Of a stretch of DNA of 64,000 bases, positions 52,466 through 61,796 are shown in pieces. Positions within the stretch are counted from its first letter, which is position 1. The number at the start of each line of letters is the position of its first letter. The notes under the pieces are model-generated. The model did no database searches and was not told where the DNA came from. It worked only from the letters and a program-made list of their open reading frames with translations. Source of the stretch: Flavobacterium soyae (GTDB taxonomy: Bacteria; Bacteroidota; Bacteroidia; Flavobacteriales; Flavobacteriaceae); the NCBI RefSeq assembly GCF_021245985.1, contig NZ_JAJQXA010000020.1, positions 20,529-84,528 of the forward strand, in the 5' to 3' direction. The translations under genes and the position numbers were made by a program.

Positions 52466-52810
52466 TTGTCAGGCTGAGCGAAGTCGAAGCCCTGCAAAGA
52501 TTGTCGATTAAGATTGCTCGGGCTTCGACTTCGCTCAGTCTGACAAGATTGTGTTTAACTTTGTTAAAGTTCTCAAAACTTTGACAAAGTTTGTTTTTTA
52601 ATTGCTTCCAGCTTTAGCTGGAGGCTTTTATAGATAAAAGAAAGGCTTTAGCCAAATTTGTAAGTTTGGCTAAAGCCTTTTTGATGCTTTTTTGTATACC
52701 TTCAGCTAAAGCTGGAGGCAATTGATTTTATTTGATTTTTAATTGTGGATTTACTTTGTGCGGGCTTCGACTTCGCTCAGCCTGATAAGATCGTGGTCAA
52801 CTTTGACAAA
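52466..52810. repeat. Cluster of palindromic repeats between response regulator and kinase
   Basis: This 536-base gap holds no gene. An inverted pair of the GTCAGGCTGAGCGAAGTCGA family spans 52468-52546, with another copy at 52762-52788. A family A palindrome unit lies at 52601-52723 (GGCTTTAGCCAAATTTG core), third copy in the window. ACTTTGACAAAGT palindromes occur on both sides. Confidence 0.85.
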
Positions 52811-52861
52811 GTTTTCTAAGCGTAAAGTATTTGGAATTTGGAATTAAAAAAAATGGAATTT

Positions 52862-54673
52862 CTACTTAAGTATCGGAATATTAAAAGTAATCCTTGTGCC
52901 TTCGCCGGGAATTGAGTTGATGAAAACGCGGCCGTTAATGTATTGAATTCTTTCTTTCATAAACAATAATCCCATGCCTGATTCGCTGTTTCGTTTTTTG
53001 TAAACTGAGTTAATGTTGAAACCTTTTCCATTATCATCAATAATAACGCTTAAAAGTGTCTCACTATGCGAAAGCTGTACGATAATATGCGTTGATTCTG
53101 CATATTTTATGGCATTGTTGATGGCTTCCTGTGTAAGTCGATATATATTGATTTCGATTAAAGAATCTAAACGCTGGTCAAAATTGGTTTTGTTGTAAAA
53201 CAGAATTTCTTTTCCGGTAAGTTTAGAAAGCTCTTGTGTTAATTTAGAAAGAGATGAAACGATTCCGTGATCGCTTAACTCCGGGGGCATTAAATTGAAA
53301 GTTGCCGTGCGGACACCTTTTATAATATCAAGTGATAATTTTTTAAGGTATTCTATTTTTTGAGCAGCTTTTTCTTTGTCTTCTAAATTGATACTTTCCA
53401 GACTAAATTTTAAACCGGTAAGCATTTGACCAATTCCGTCGTGAATTTCTTTGGCGATTCGGTTTTGTTCGTTTTCCTGATTTTCAACAATTTTGCTTGA
53501 AATAATCTTTTGCTGATTGATTTTTTCAGTGATGTTTTCAAGATTTAAACGCTCGACTTCGCGCTGTGCTTTTTTACGTTCGGTAATGTTGAAACAAACA
53601 ATCAAAAGTTCTAATTCGTCTTTTTTAATTGTTACGGGAACCATTGATAAATCCAGCCAGATGGTTTGATCCTCTTTATTTAAAATTTTGATTTCGCCCT
53701 GCCAGCCGCTTCTTTGTTTTTCAAAAATAAGACGGTCAATATTGATTTGTTCTTTTTCGTCAATCGTTAAAACTTCTGAGAATTTTTTGTTTGATGAAAA
53801 TTTGGTGTAGTTTAAAAGTTTGGCAAATTTTTCTCCAATATGAATAATCGAACCATCAGGCGCAATTCGGCAATAGAGTAATGTATTTTCCATTGCATAA
53901 TTGAGCGACTTTAATTCTTTAACCGAATTTTCTTTGATTTCGCTGATGATTTCTGTGTCGTAAGCCAGTTTTAAAGCCTTTTTTTCCGAAGATAAAAGTT
54001 TGGCTATTAATCTTTCGATTTTCTTATTTGTGGGTTTAAAAATGAAGAAAAACTCTAAAAGCAGTACCAATAGGGTGAAGCCAAAAATCCAAAATTCTAT
54101 TTTACGCTGTTCAGTTACTTTTTCGTGTGCTTCAAGATCGTATTGTGTAACGATTTGATTCATTTTTGAAAGAAAGGAACCTTCGTTTTCTAGAATTACC
54201 TGTACAAGTTTTTGATTTTCTTCGGATTGTTTTTTCTGTTTTAAATTCAATAAAAACAAATTAGTAGTCTCCGCGATTTTATTGAAAATCGGATTGATTT
54301 CGAGATATAATTTATGGAGTGTTTCGCTTTTTTCTTTTGGAAAAGCTAAACTGTCACTGCCGTTTTTGAGTGCATTTTGGCTTTTTTTCCAAAGAGATAA
54401 AACATTTTGTAAATGTGAGGTTTGTTTAGAAGAAACGGTATCAGAAACGTAATGCAGAATTAGAACTTCTTTTACAATTTTCTGACTGAGCATTCTCTGC
54501 CTTCCCGAAAAATTGATGATTTTAGAATCGCTTAACTGCTGATTCAGATTGTACTGAACCAAAGCCTGGCTGATAATTATGGTTAAGGCAATAGTAAGAA
54601 GCGCAAAAAAATACAGACGGCGTAAATTTTTGAATGTGATTTTATCTGCAGCTTCCTGATTGCTTTTCTTCAT
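52862..54673 (-). CDS. Sensor histidine kinase with PilJ/NarX-like periplasmic domain
   Basis: 603 residues. Spans at about 21-38 and 194-212 enclose a helical sensor domain. Near its start is IINFSGRQRMLSQKIVKEV (about 52-70), similar to the nitrate-binding P-box of NarX/NarQ. A coiled linker and PAS domain (about 260-370) follow, then a HisKA_3 segment with phospho-acceptor H411 (AKEIHDGIGQMLTGLK), and an ATPase domain with NNAIKYA, DDNGKGF and GMGLLFMKERIQ. Starts 9 bases after the DUF4202 gene. A nitrate or nitrite sensor is the best guess. Confidence 0.93.
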   Translation of the reverse strand: MKKSNQEAADKITFKNLRRLYFFALLTIALTIIISQALVQYNLNQQLSDSKIINFSGRQRMLSQKIVKEVLILHYVSDTVSSKQTSHLQNVLSLWKKSQNALKNGSDSLAFPKEKSETLHKLYLEINPIFNKIAETTNLFLLNLKQKKQSEENQKLVQVILENEGSFLSKMNQIVTQYDLEAHEKVTEQRKIEFWIFGFTLLVLLLEFFFIFKPTNKKIERLIAKLLSSEKKALKLAYDTEIISEIKENSVKELKSLNYAMENTLLYCRIAPDGSIIHIGEKFAKLLNYTKFSSNKKFSEVLTIDEKEQINIDRLIFEKQRSGWQGEIKILNKEDQTIWLDLSMVPVTIKKDELELLIVCFNITERKKAQREVERLNLENITEKINQQKIISSKIVENQENEQNRIAKEIHDGIGQMLTGLKFSLESINLEDKEKAAQKIEYLKKLSLDIIKGVRTATFNLMPPELSDHGIVSSLSKLTQELSKLTGKEILFYNKTNFDQRLDSLIEINIYRLTQEAINNAIKYAESTHIIVQLSHSETLLSVIIDDNGKGFNINSVYKKRNSESGMGLLFMKERIQYINGRVFINSIPGEGTRITFNIPILK

Positions 54674-54682
54674 ATAATCAGT

Positions 54683-55267
54683 TTACAATCCTAAAGAAGC
54701 TTTTATCAGGTTTAAATTTTCTTCAGAATAATTGATTTTTAAGGCTTCCTGATGTCCTTTGTCAGACATTTTATCCCAGGTTTTTTTGATGATGTTTTTT
54801 AGTTTTTCTTCATCGTGTTTATGAACAAAAGGCTCTAAATAATACTCTAAAAACACCAGACAGATAACATCTTCTAATAATTGTGTTTCGTGATCTTTTT
54901 TAAGTAATTTTTTCTCTATTAAAAATGAAACACGGTCTATGAAAGTCTGGTTATAACCTGCTTTTACTAAAATTTCGGCAGTAGTTTTTGAGTGAAATTT
55001 TTTCAATTCTTCTCTCCATTTCAAATAACCAACACGATCCATAGGAAACGATTCACGTGCTACTTTCCATCGACAGATGTGCTGCGCTTTTGACGCAATC
55101 TGAATTTCTTCTGAAGCATTGGGGTCAAACTGCATCAACCTTTCGTACATCCTGTTTGAATACAATAATTCTTTTGGATATTCTTTGTTTTGATCGATGT
55201 CGATATTTGGATCTTGTGCGTTTTCGGCATCAATCCATTCGCTGGCTTTTTGAAAAGGTGTACTCAT
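54683..55267 (-). CDS. DUF4202-family protein
   Basis: 194 residues from ATG 55267 (MSTPFQKASEWIDAENAQDP), chosen because the family starts there. Blocks AQHICRWKVARESFPMDRVGY and MRREELKKFH-like LKWREELKKFHSKTTAEIL are characteristic of DUF4202, which elsewhere occurs with nitrite/nitrate assimilation genes. Histidine-rich helices suggest an HD-like fold but a function is unknown. It is cotranscribed with the sensor kinase downstream. Confidence 0.85.
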   Translation of the reverse strand: MSTPFQKASEWIDAENAQDPNIDIDQNKEYPKELLYSNRMYERLMQFDPNASEEIQIASKAQHICRWKVARESFPMDRVGYLKWREELKKFHSKTTAEILVKAGYNQTFIDRVSFLIEKKLLKKDHETQLLEDVICLVFLEYYLEPFVHKHDEEKLKNIIKKTWDKMSDKGHQEALKINYSEENLNLIKASLGL

Positions 55268-55579
55268 TTTTTTGAAGATAATAGATTTCAAAGATACGGA
55301 ATTAAGTTTTTTTCGCCGCGAATTTCACGAATTAGCACGAATTATTATTTTATTTTTTGCCGCAGATTAGAAGATTTTCACAGATTTAATCCTAAAAATC
55401 CTTTAATCTGTGGCAATAAATCAATTATTTCTATTGTTTTTGTTATTTGGATTTCAAAGATATTGAATTGGGTTTTTTCGCTGCGAATTTCACGAATTCC
55501 ATTAATTTAATTCGTGTTAATTCGTGGCAAAATAATTTTAATCTGTGAATCCCAATAGTTATCGGGAGTGGCTTTTAAA
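55268..55579. repeat. Intergenic CACAGATT/CACGAATT repeats between nirD and the DUF4202 gene
   Basis: GCCGCGAATTTCACGAATTA at 55315-55334 and GCTGCGAATTTCACGAATT at 55482-55500 with inverted TTAATTCGTGTTAATTCGTG, plus GCCGCAGATTAGAAG and ATTTAATCTGTGGC. Same families as at 27674 and 30534. No gene is seen. Confidence 0.75.
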
Positions 55580-55957
55580 CTAATCTATAAATCCAACAAA
55601 CACTTCGTTTTCAATGATCTTAATTGGGTATGTTGCAATTTTATAATCGTCGCCATTTAAGTTAGAACCATCTACTAATGAAAATGTTTTTTTATGCATA
55701 GGACAGGCAATTTTTGGAATATCATCTGCAGATCCTGTCATTCCTCTTGATAGTACCATTTCCATTTTATGCGGACATGCATTTTGGCAGGCGTACCACT
55801 CGTTACGACGTGTAAAATTAAAAATAGCAATCTGTTTGTTTTTGTATTTAATACAGCCGCCGCGATTGGTCGGGAAATCTTCAACTTTGCCCGCTTTAAA
55901 CCAAATTGTTGCGTCGTTTGCATGGACTGTTTCGTATTGATTTAAGATTTCTTCCAT
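55580..55957 (-). CDS. nirD: Nitrite reductase small subunit NirD (Rieske-like)
   Basis: 125 residues. The Rieske-like [2Fe-2S] site reads CPHKMEMVLSRG and CPMHKKTFSL, so the ligand set is Cys-His/Cys-His as in full Rieske proteins, which NirD proteins of Bacteroidota often keep. It partners NirB to pass electrons for nitrite reduction to ammonium. It is 285 bases downstream of nirB, with a mobile repeat in between. Confidence 0.93.
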   Translation of the reverse strand: MEEILNQYETVHANDATIWFKAGKVEDFPTNRGGCIKYKNKQIAIFNFTRRNEWYACQNACPHKMEMVLSRGMTGSADDIPKIACPMHKKTFSLVDGSNLNGDDYKIATYPIKIIENEVFVGFID

Positions 55958-56102
55958 TTTAAGTTTGTTTTGATTTCCTGTTTCTTAGCCCTCTTTTTAC
56001 AATCAAGAGAGTTTTGATGGCGCAGTAAAAAAGAGGGTAAGAAGGACAGCAAACGTTATTGATATTTTTTTGTTTTTTTTTGGAGCTTATTTTTGTTTTT
56101 TG

Positions 56103-56224
56103 AAACACATAGAGACATAGACTTAATAGTTGAAAAAAGAATTGTCAAAAGAAAATCATTTCTGCTTATTTTAGAGAAGTGAAAAACGTTTTTGGAGTTG
56201 TAAAATCTATGTCTCTATGTGTTT
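56103..56224. repeat. MITE-like inverted-repeat element between nirB and nirD
   Basis: Perfect 19-bp terminal inverted repeats AAACACATAGAGACATAGA (56103-56121) and its complement (56206-56224) enclose about 84 bases. Its GAAGTGAAAAACG internal segment resembles the element at 17060-17207. No coding capacity. Confidence 0.85.
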
Positions 56225-56242
56225 AAAAATTATATTTTTAGT

Positions 56243-58756
56243 TTATGACCAGGCTTTTGGCGCTTTTTGATCTCTTAACGGAACAAAAACTGCATTATCG
56301 TCTTTATCGTCTGAGTTTACAAAATGATTAAAGCGTTTTAATAATCTTGGTTTTTCTAATACCTGTTTCCATTCGCATTCAAAAGTATTTACCAGAGTCT
56401 GCATTTCGGCTTCAAGCGTTTCGCAGATTCCTAAACTGTCTTCGATAATAACTTGCTTTAAATACTCTAGACCGCCGTCTAATTTTTCTAACCATGTTGA
56501 AGTTCGAACCAGCGGGCCGGCTGTGCGGATGTAATACATTAAGAATCTGTCCATGTATTTAATAACTGTTTCTTTGTCAATTTTTTCGGCTAATAAAACA
56601 GCATGTTTTGGGTTTGCACCGCCATTTCCGGCAATGTATAAATTCCAGCCGCCTTCAACAGCAATTAATCCGAAATCTTTTCCTCGGGCTTCGGCACATT
56701 CGCGAATGCAGGCCGAAACACCGCCTTTTAATTTATGTGGAGAACGAATCCCTTTATATCTGTTTTCAAGTTCGATAGCAAATCCGGCACTGTCGTCCAT
56801 TCCGTAACGACACCAGGCGTTTCCAACACAGCTTTTTACGGCACGAAGCGATTTTCCGTATGCGTGACCGCTTTCAAAACCGTTATCGATTAAGATTTTC
56901 CATATTTTAGGGAGATCGCTTAAATGAGCTCCAAATAAATCAACTCTTTGAGCACCAGTGATTTTAGTGTATAAATCGAATTGTTTCGCAACTTCGCCAA
57001 TTACAATTAATTTCTCGGCAGTAATTTCTCCTCCGGCAACTCTTGGAACTACAGAATAGGTTCCGTTTCGTTGAATATTAGCCAAAAATCTGTCGTTTGT
57101 ATCTTGTGTAGTGATGTGTTTGTTTGCCGTATCGTTGTAAATACTAGAGAAAATAGAAGCTACAACGGGTTTACACACTTCGCAGCCATCGCCTTTTCCG
57201 TGATGATCTAAAACATCGTAAAAATTTTCATATTTATTGATTTTTACCAAATCGAATAATTCCTGACGAGTGTAGTTAAAATGTTCACAGATAACTTCTT
57301 TAACTTCTTTTCCAAGTGATTTTTGAGCCGCTTTTACCAAATCTGAAACCATTGGTTTACAGCCGCCGCAGCCAGAAGTCGCTTTCGTTGCTTTCACAAC
57401 ATCTGAAAGACTAGCACAGCTTTCATCTAAAATTTTACAGCAGATAGCACCTTTGGTAACATTTTCGCAAGAACAGATTACGGCAGTTTCCGGCAAATCC
57501 ATTACGCTTCCTAAGCTTGAACCTTCAGAACCGTCTCTTGAACCTAAAATCAAATCTTCCGGATTTTTAGGCAAAGCCATTGCATTGTTGTAAATCTGGA
57601 AAAGTGAATTGTAATCGCTTGAATCTCCAACCAGAATTCCGCCTAATAATGTTTTAGAATCTTTAGTAACGTTGATTCTTTTGTAAACTCCGTTTAATTT
57701 ATTCTCATAAATAATGGCAGTTACGTTATCATTTTCGATAAAAGGATCACCAAAACTCGCAACTTCGACACCAATTAATTTTAATTGTGTCGACATATCG
57801 ATGGTTTCTCTCATGGTTTTAGTACCATTTAAGATTTGCTCGGCAGCAACATCAGCCATTTCGTAACCTGGAGCAACAAGTCCGTAAATGTTTTGATTGT
57901 AAAGTGCTGCTTCTCCAATAGCATAAATAGAAGGATCTGATGTCTGCATTTGATTGTTTACCACAATTCCGCCTCGTAATCCAACTTCAAGTCCTGAAAC
58001 TCTTGCCAGTTCGTCGCGAGGTTTAATTCCGGCAGATATAACCAACATGTCTACTTTTAACAATTCCTCGTCAGCAAACATCATTCCCGTTATGCTTTCT
58101 TTTCCATCGATATATTGTGTTGCTTTGTTAAGATGAATACCGATATTTAATTCTTCAATTTTAGCTTGTAACATATCGCTTGCGCCTTTGTCTAATTGTC
58201 TCGGCATCAAACGGGGTGCAAACTCTACAACATGCGGATTCAATCCTAAATCTCTAACGGCTTTTGCTGCTTCAAGACCTAATAATCCTCCGCCAAGAAC
58301 AGCGGCTTCGGTTGCACCATTTTGCTTTATCTTTTTGGCATAAGCCATAATTGCATCTAAGTCTTCGATGGTTCTGTATACAAAAACACCCTCTTTTTCG
58401 ACTCCGTCAATTGGAGGAACAAATGCTGATGAACCTGTTGCCAAAACTAAGTAATCGTACGTATGCGTTTTTTCTAAATGGGTATGTATTGTTTTTTCTG
58501 TGCGATTAATATCTGTAATCAATTCAGATGTATTGAGAATAATATTGTTTTCGGCGTACCATTCGGTTGTTGATAATGACAAATCATCGGCCGTTTTACC
58601 TCCAAAGTATTCACTTAAATGAACACGGTCGTAAGCGCGTCTTGGTTCTTCACCAAATACAGTAATCTGATACTTTTCCTGTCCTGATTTTGCGATGAAC
58701 TTTTCGCAAAATTTATAACCAACCATGCCGTTTCCAACTACTATTACTCTAATCAT
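56243..58756 (-). CDS. nirB: NAD(P)H nitrite reductase large subunit NirB
   Basis: 837 residues, siroheme enzyme reducing nitrite to ammonium. FAD/NAD(P)H part (1-400) with VIVVGNGMVGYKFCEKF and AAVLGGGLLGLEAAKA; two BFD-like [2Fe-2S] segments (CSCENVTKGAICCKI with GCGGCKP, then GCEVCKP); ferredoxin-like half; and the siroheme-[4Fe-4S] cysteines in CVGNAWCRYG and GVSACIRECAEARG. Complete for the family. Siroheme is supplied by the SUMT at 28424. The start follows a strong palindromic control region at 58783-58806. Confidence 0.97.
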   Translation of the reverse strand: MIRVIVVGNGMVGYKFCEKFIAKSGQEKYQITVFGEEPRRAYDRVHLSEYFGGKTADDLSLSTTEWYAENNIILNTSELITDINRTEKTIHTHLEKTHTYDYLVLATGSSAFVPPIDGVEKEGVFVYRTIEDLDAIMAYAKKIKQNGATEAAVLGGGLLGLEAAKAVRDLGLNPHVVEFAPRLMPRQLDKGASDMLQAKIEELNIGIHLNKATQYIDGKESITGMMFADEELLKVDMLVISAGIKPRDELARVSGLEVGLRGGIVVNNQMQTSDPSIYAIGEAALYNQNIYGLVAPGYEMADVAAEQILNGTKTMRETIDMSTQLKLIGVEVASFGDPFIENDNVTAIIYENKLNGVYKRINVTKDSKTLLGGILVGDSSDYNSLFQIYNNAMALPKNPEDLILGSRDGSEGSSLGSVMDLPETAVICSCENVTKGAICCKILDESCASLSDVVKATKATSGCGGCKPMVSDLVKAAQKSLGKEVKEVICEHFNYTRQELFDLVKINKYENFYDVLDHHGKGDGCEVCKPVVASIFSSIYNDTANKHITTQDTNDRFLANIQRNGTYSVVPRVAGGEITAEKLIVIGEVAKQFDLYTKITGAQRVDLFGAHLSDLPKIWKILIDNGFESGHAYGKSLRAVKSCVGNAWCRYGMDDSAGFAIELENRYKGIRSPHKLKGGVSACIRECAEARGKDFGLIAVEGGWNLYIAGNGGANPKHAVLLAEKIDKETVIKYMDRFLMYYIRTAGPLVRTSTWLEKLDGGLEYLKQVIIEDSLGICETLEAEMQTLVNTFECEWKQVLEKPRLLKRFNHFVNSDDKDDNAVFVPLRDQKAPKAWS

Positions 58757-58782
58757 GATTTCTTTAATTAAGTATTACTACG

Positions 58783-58872
58783 CAAATATAAGTATTTATA
58801 CTTATAAAAATACGTATTGCTGTTAATTTTTATGATATAGGCTTAAAAAATAATTACGTATTTTATCGTAAT
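58783..58872 (-). promoter_or_regulatory. nirB promoter with TACTTAT palindrome
   Basis: A perfect 9-2-9 palindrome TATAAGTAT-TT-ATACTTATA (58787-58806) overlaps a minus-strand -7 element TATATTTG (58790-58783), 27 bases before the nirB start. TACGTA (58811-58816) and an ATTACG/CGTAAT inverted pair (58853-58872) lie further upstream. Confidence 0.65.
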
Positions 58873-59024
58873 CTTTTACGCAGTATGGGTTTTTAAAGGA
58901 TTAACGGTGTTATAAAAATTTTAAATTTGAAAAGATTCTAAATAAGGATTTCAAAAAAATGTCGTAAATTCATAAGAATTTTACAGGTGTTTTGGTAAAA
59001 CAGCACTTTTTAAATAAAATCATT

Positions 59025-59804
59025 ATGAAAAAAATAATATCACTTTTGCTTTTACTATCGTTAATGATTGGTTGTAAATCGACTGCGGGCAAAAATTCTG
59101 ATACAAAAGAGGTAACACAGACAGCTGTTATAGAAGAAGATATGAATGTCTATTTTAAAGCAACCGGAAACGAACCTTTTTGGGGAATAAAAATGGGAAA
59201 TGAGAATTTTGTTTTTACTTCGTTGATTCCAGGAAAAGAAAAACTGATTTTTCCTGCAGTTGAAGCAATAAAGGCTATGGATGCAAATATAAAGATGTAC
59301 AAAGTAAGCAATGAAACTTCGACAGCGACCATTACAATACAGCAGTTAGATTGCCAGGATTCAATGTCTGGAACAATTTCTCCTTATAAGGTTTCGGTCG
59401 AAATTAAAAATAATTCAGAGCTTGAGTTTAAAAAGCTGGGAGGCTGTGGAAAATATAATACTGATTATCGCTTACATGATATTTGGGTTGTGGAAGAACT
59501 TAACGGATTCAAGGTTTTTGTTACTGATTTTCAACGGGAACTGCCACGTATCGAAATCAATTCTGCCGAAAACAGATTTATGGGTTATGGAGGCTGTAAT
59601 GCGATAAGCGGGACAATTTTTTATGAAAAGGATTTACTTCGGTTTTCAAAAGTTATTTCGACTTTAATGGCTTGTGCGCCGGGAAATAAAGAAGGGGATT
59701 TTACTAAAGCACTGCAAAGTACAACTACTTATACTATTGAAAATAACAGATTAACGTTGTCAAATTCTTCTGCTAAACTTTTGGTTTTTAGAAAGGTAGA
59801 TTAA
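59025..59804 (+). CDS. META/HslJ-domain lipoprotein, double-domain
   Basis: 259 residues from ATG 59025 with lipobox LMIGC (C16). The first part (ATGNEPFWGIKM) is a COG3650/DUF-like beta domain found fused to META domains. The second (from about 160) is a META domain with YGGCNAISGTIFYE and ISTLMACAP. Likely an envelope stress or metal-related protein, but the family's function is poorly defined. Upstream 58873-59024 is AT-rich, with no further gene. Confidence 0.85.
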   Translation: MKKIISLLLLLSLMIGCKSTAGKNSDTKEVTQTAVIEEDMNVYFKATGNEPFWGIKMGNENFVFTSLIPGKEKLIFPAVEAIKAMDANIKMYKVSNETSTATITIQQLDCQDSMSGTISPYKVSVEIKNNSELEFKKLGGCGKYNTDYRLHDIWVVEELNGFKVFVTDFQRELPRIEINSAENRFMGYGGCNAISGTIFYEKDLLRFSKVISTLMACAPGNKEGDFTKALQSTTTYTIENNRLTLSNSSAKLLVFRKVD

Positions 59805-59916
59805 ACTTTATAGTTTTAAAAATGTCTTGGAATGGTTTAAAAATAACTTATAGTATATAAGGATGGATTAAAGACGGAATATTTTTGTAAAATAAAACTT
59901 ATATTATTTATTTTAC

Positions 59917-60348
59917 ATGAAAAAGATTTTAATGCTATTTATTGCTGTATCACTAGTTTACAGCTGCAAATCAAGTAAAACTGCAAATTCAACAGTCGCT
60001 GCTAACGAAAACTCAATTGAAAAGAAATTACAGCAAACCTGGGTTTTAGAGAATTTAAACGGAAAAGTAATTACTGAAAAAGATTTTTCAAGTTCTCCAA
60101 AAATCGAAATGACTTCATCAAGTTTTTCTGGCTCAACAGGATGCAATGGTATTAAAGGAAGCTTGGTATCGAATGGCACAGGAAAACTTCAGTTTCCGAA
60201 TCTTATATCAGAGACTAAAAAATGTGACGCAAAAAAAGAAAGCGAATTTGTACAATTATTAAGAACGACTTCAGGTTATTCTATTGAAAATAATAAGCTT
60301 TATCTTTCTAATCAATTTGGGCTTACAATGTCTTTTAAAAAAGGTTAA
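59917..60348 (+). CDS. META-domain lipoprotein
   Basis: 143 residues, lipobox SLVYSC (C17) and one META domain: QTWVLENLNGK, STGCNGIKGSL and SETKKCDAKKESEFVQLL. Related to the second half of the upstream product, so likely a duplication. Ends just before a terminator. Confidence 0.87.
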   Translation: MKKILMLFIAVSLVYSCKSSKTANSTVAANENSIEKKLQQTWVLENLNGKVITEKDFSSSPKIEMTSSSFSGSTGCNGIKGSLVSNGTGKLQFPNLISETKKCDAKKESEFVQLLRTTSGYSIENNKLYLSNQFGLTMSFKKG

Positions 60349-60356
60349 TTAAATGA

Positions 60357-60387
60357 AAGGCTTCGAAATTTATCGGAGCCTTTTTTA
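60357..60387 (+). terminator. Terminator of the META-domain genes
   Basis: AAGGCTTCGA (60357-60366) pairs with TCGGAGCCTT (60373-60382), one mismatch, followed by a T-rich run. The remainder to 60515 holds a GTCATT/AATGAC inverted pair (60391-60420) and a degenerate repeat, no gene. Confidence 0.8.
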
Positions 60388-60515
60388 TTTTGTCATTGCA
60401 AGGAACGCGAAATGACAAGATTATGTTTAGTTCTCATCAAAAAATAAAAAAAATCCGTGCCCATCCATGTTTTAGCGTAAGCGAATCCGTTTAATCCGCG
60501 TGCCATCTCACATTG

Positions 60516-61796
60516 TTATTCCAACAATTCTTTAGGATCTTCATCGTCATCTTCAACAAAATCAAGCTCTAAAGCTCTTACGGTCTGCACCGCATTTCCA
60601 GCAATTCCACGAATTGAGCCGTACATTCCTAAAGTGTTGTGAACCACTTTTTCGATTTGTTTTTCACGTTGCTTCCAGATTCTCTGCATTGCTCTTTTTT
60701 CGGCATCAAGATCGCCCTGCATTTGGGTAAAACCTTCTACAATTCCTTCAATCTGTAAACGGAATTCATTGCTGGTTAAAAAATCGTATAACATTGACAT
60801 TTTATCACCTTTGTTTTCCTGCGCCTGAACAGCCTGACTTATCTGAATTAATGACTGACGCAAAACGGCACTTAAACCTTTGAATTCTTCATACGTACAA
60901 ATCCAGATTCCATCACGCATTCCCATTCGGTCCATTCCGGCAGGCATTACTTCGGTAACTAAAACACCAATATTGGCTTTTTTAGTTCGAATATCGTTTT
61001 TAAATTTTTCGATCCACGCTGGTTGAAAAGCTTTTGTACGTTTACTTTCATAATAAATAGAACCGCAGTTTTGCAATTCTCTAGTATTGACAATTTGAAG
61101 GCAGTCGGCACCATTTGCACCTTTTTTAACTTCATCAATACTATCTAACGGAAAATTATTTGCCAGCCATTCCTCGATTGCTAATTCCATTACTTCGCCT
61201 TGCAATTGCATAGAACCTTGTTCCTGCTTGCGTTTCATTTCTTCAATCAGCTTTTTTTGATCGTCAGATTGTTTTTGGTATTCTTTGATTTTTAGCTCGT
61301 TTTTTTCTTCTTCCTGTTTACGGATTTTATCACGTTCTAAAACTAAAACAGCGTTTAATTGCTTTTGTGCTTCGGCTTCGATTGCTTCTTTCATTTCTAG
61401 TTTTTCACGCTGTAATTTTGCAATTTCGCCTTCCATTTTATTTAATTCCCTGATTTTTTCGGATTTTTCAGAGAGTTCTTTTTCCATTAAAAGTAAACGG
61501 TCCTTGTTTTCTTCCTCTAATTTGGCTTTTAATTTTTCAGAAATTTCTTTTTCGGCTGTTTTTTTCTCACGTTCTAAACGTTCGGCAAAAAGCTCGTTTT
61601 CTTGTTTTTTCTTGGCTTCAAATTCGGCTTTCGCTTTTTCGAGCTGTTCGTTTTTAAGTTCTAATTCTTTATTTTGAATGGTAGCTTTTTGTTGAAATTC
61701 TTTACGGATGCTGTCTTCCAATTGATGTTTTAATACATCATTGACATCGATGGGAGTTCCGCAGTTTGGGCACTGAATTGAAGATTGTTCAGCCAT
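60516..61796 (-). CDS. DUF2130 coiled-coil protein
   Basis: 426 residues. A zinc-ribbon-like start CPNCGTPIDV is followed by a long charged coiled coil (about 25-205, rich in Glu, Lys and Arg), then a C-terminal DUF2130 domain with EWLANNFPLDSIDEVKKG, GADCLQIV and YESKRTKAFQPAWIEKF (restriction-endonuclease-like fold is suggested for this family). Function unknown. No operon partners. Confidence 0.9.
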   Translation of the reverse strand: MAEQSSIQCPNCGTPIDVNDVLKHQLEDSIRKEFQQKATIQNKELELKNEQLEKAKAEFEAKKKQENELFAERLEREKKTAEKEISEKLKAKLEEENKDRLLLMEKELSEKSEKIRELNKMEGEIAKLQREKLEMKEAIEAEAQKQLNAVLVLERDKIRKQEEEKNELKIKEYQKQSDDQKKLIEEMKRKQEQGSMQLQGEVMELAIEEWLANNFPLDSIDEVKKGANGADCLQIVNTRELQNCGSIYYESKRTKAFQPAWIEKFKNDIRTKKANIGVLVTEVMPAGMDRMGMRDGIWICTYEEFKGLSAVLRQSLIQISQAVQAQENKGDKMSMLYDFLTSNEFRLQIEGIVEGFTQMQGDLDAEKRAMQRIWKQREKQIEKVVHNTLGMYGSIRGIAGNAVQTVRALELDFVEDDDEDPKELLE

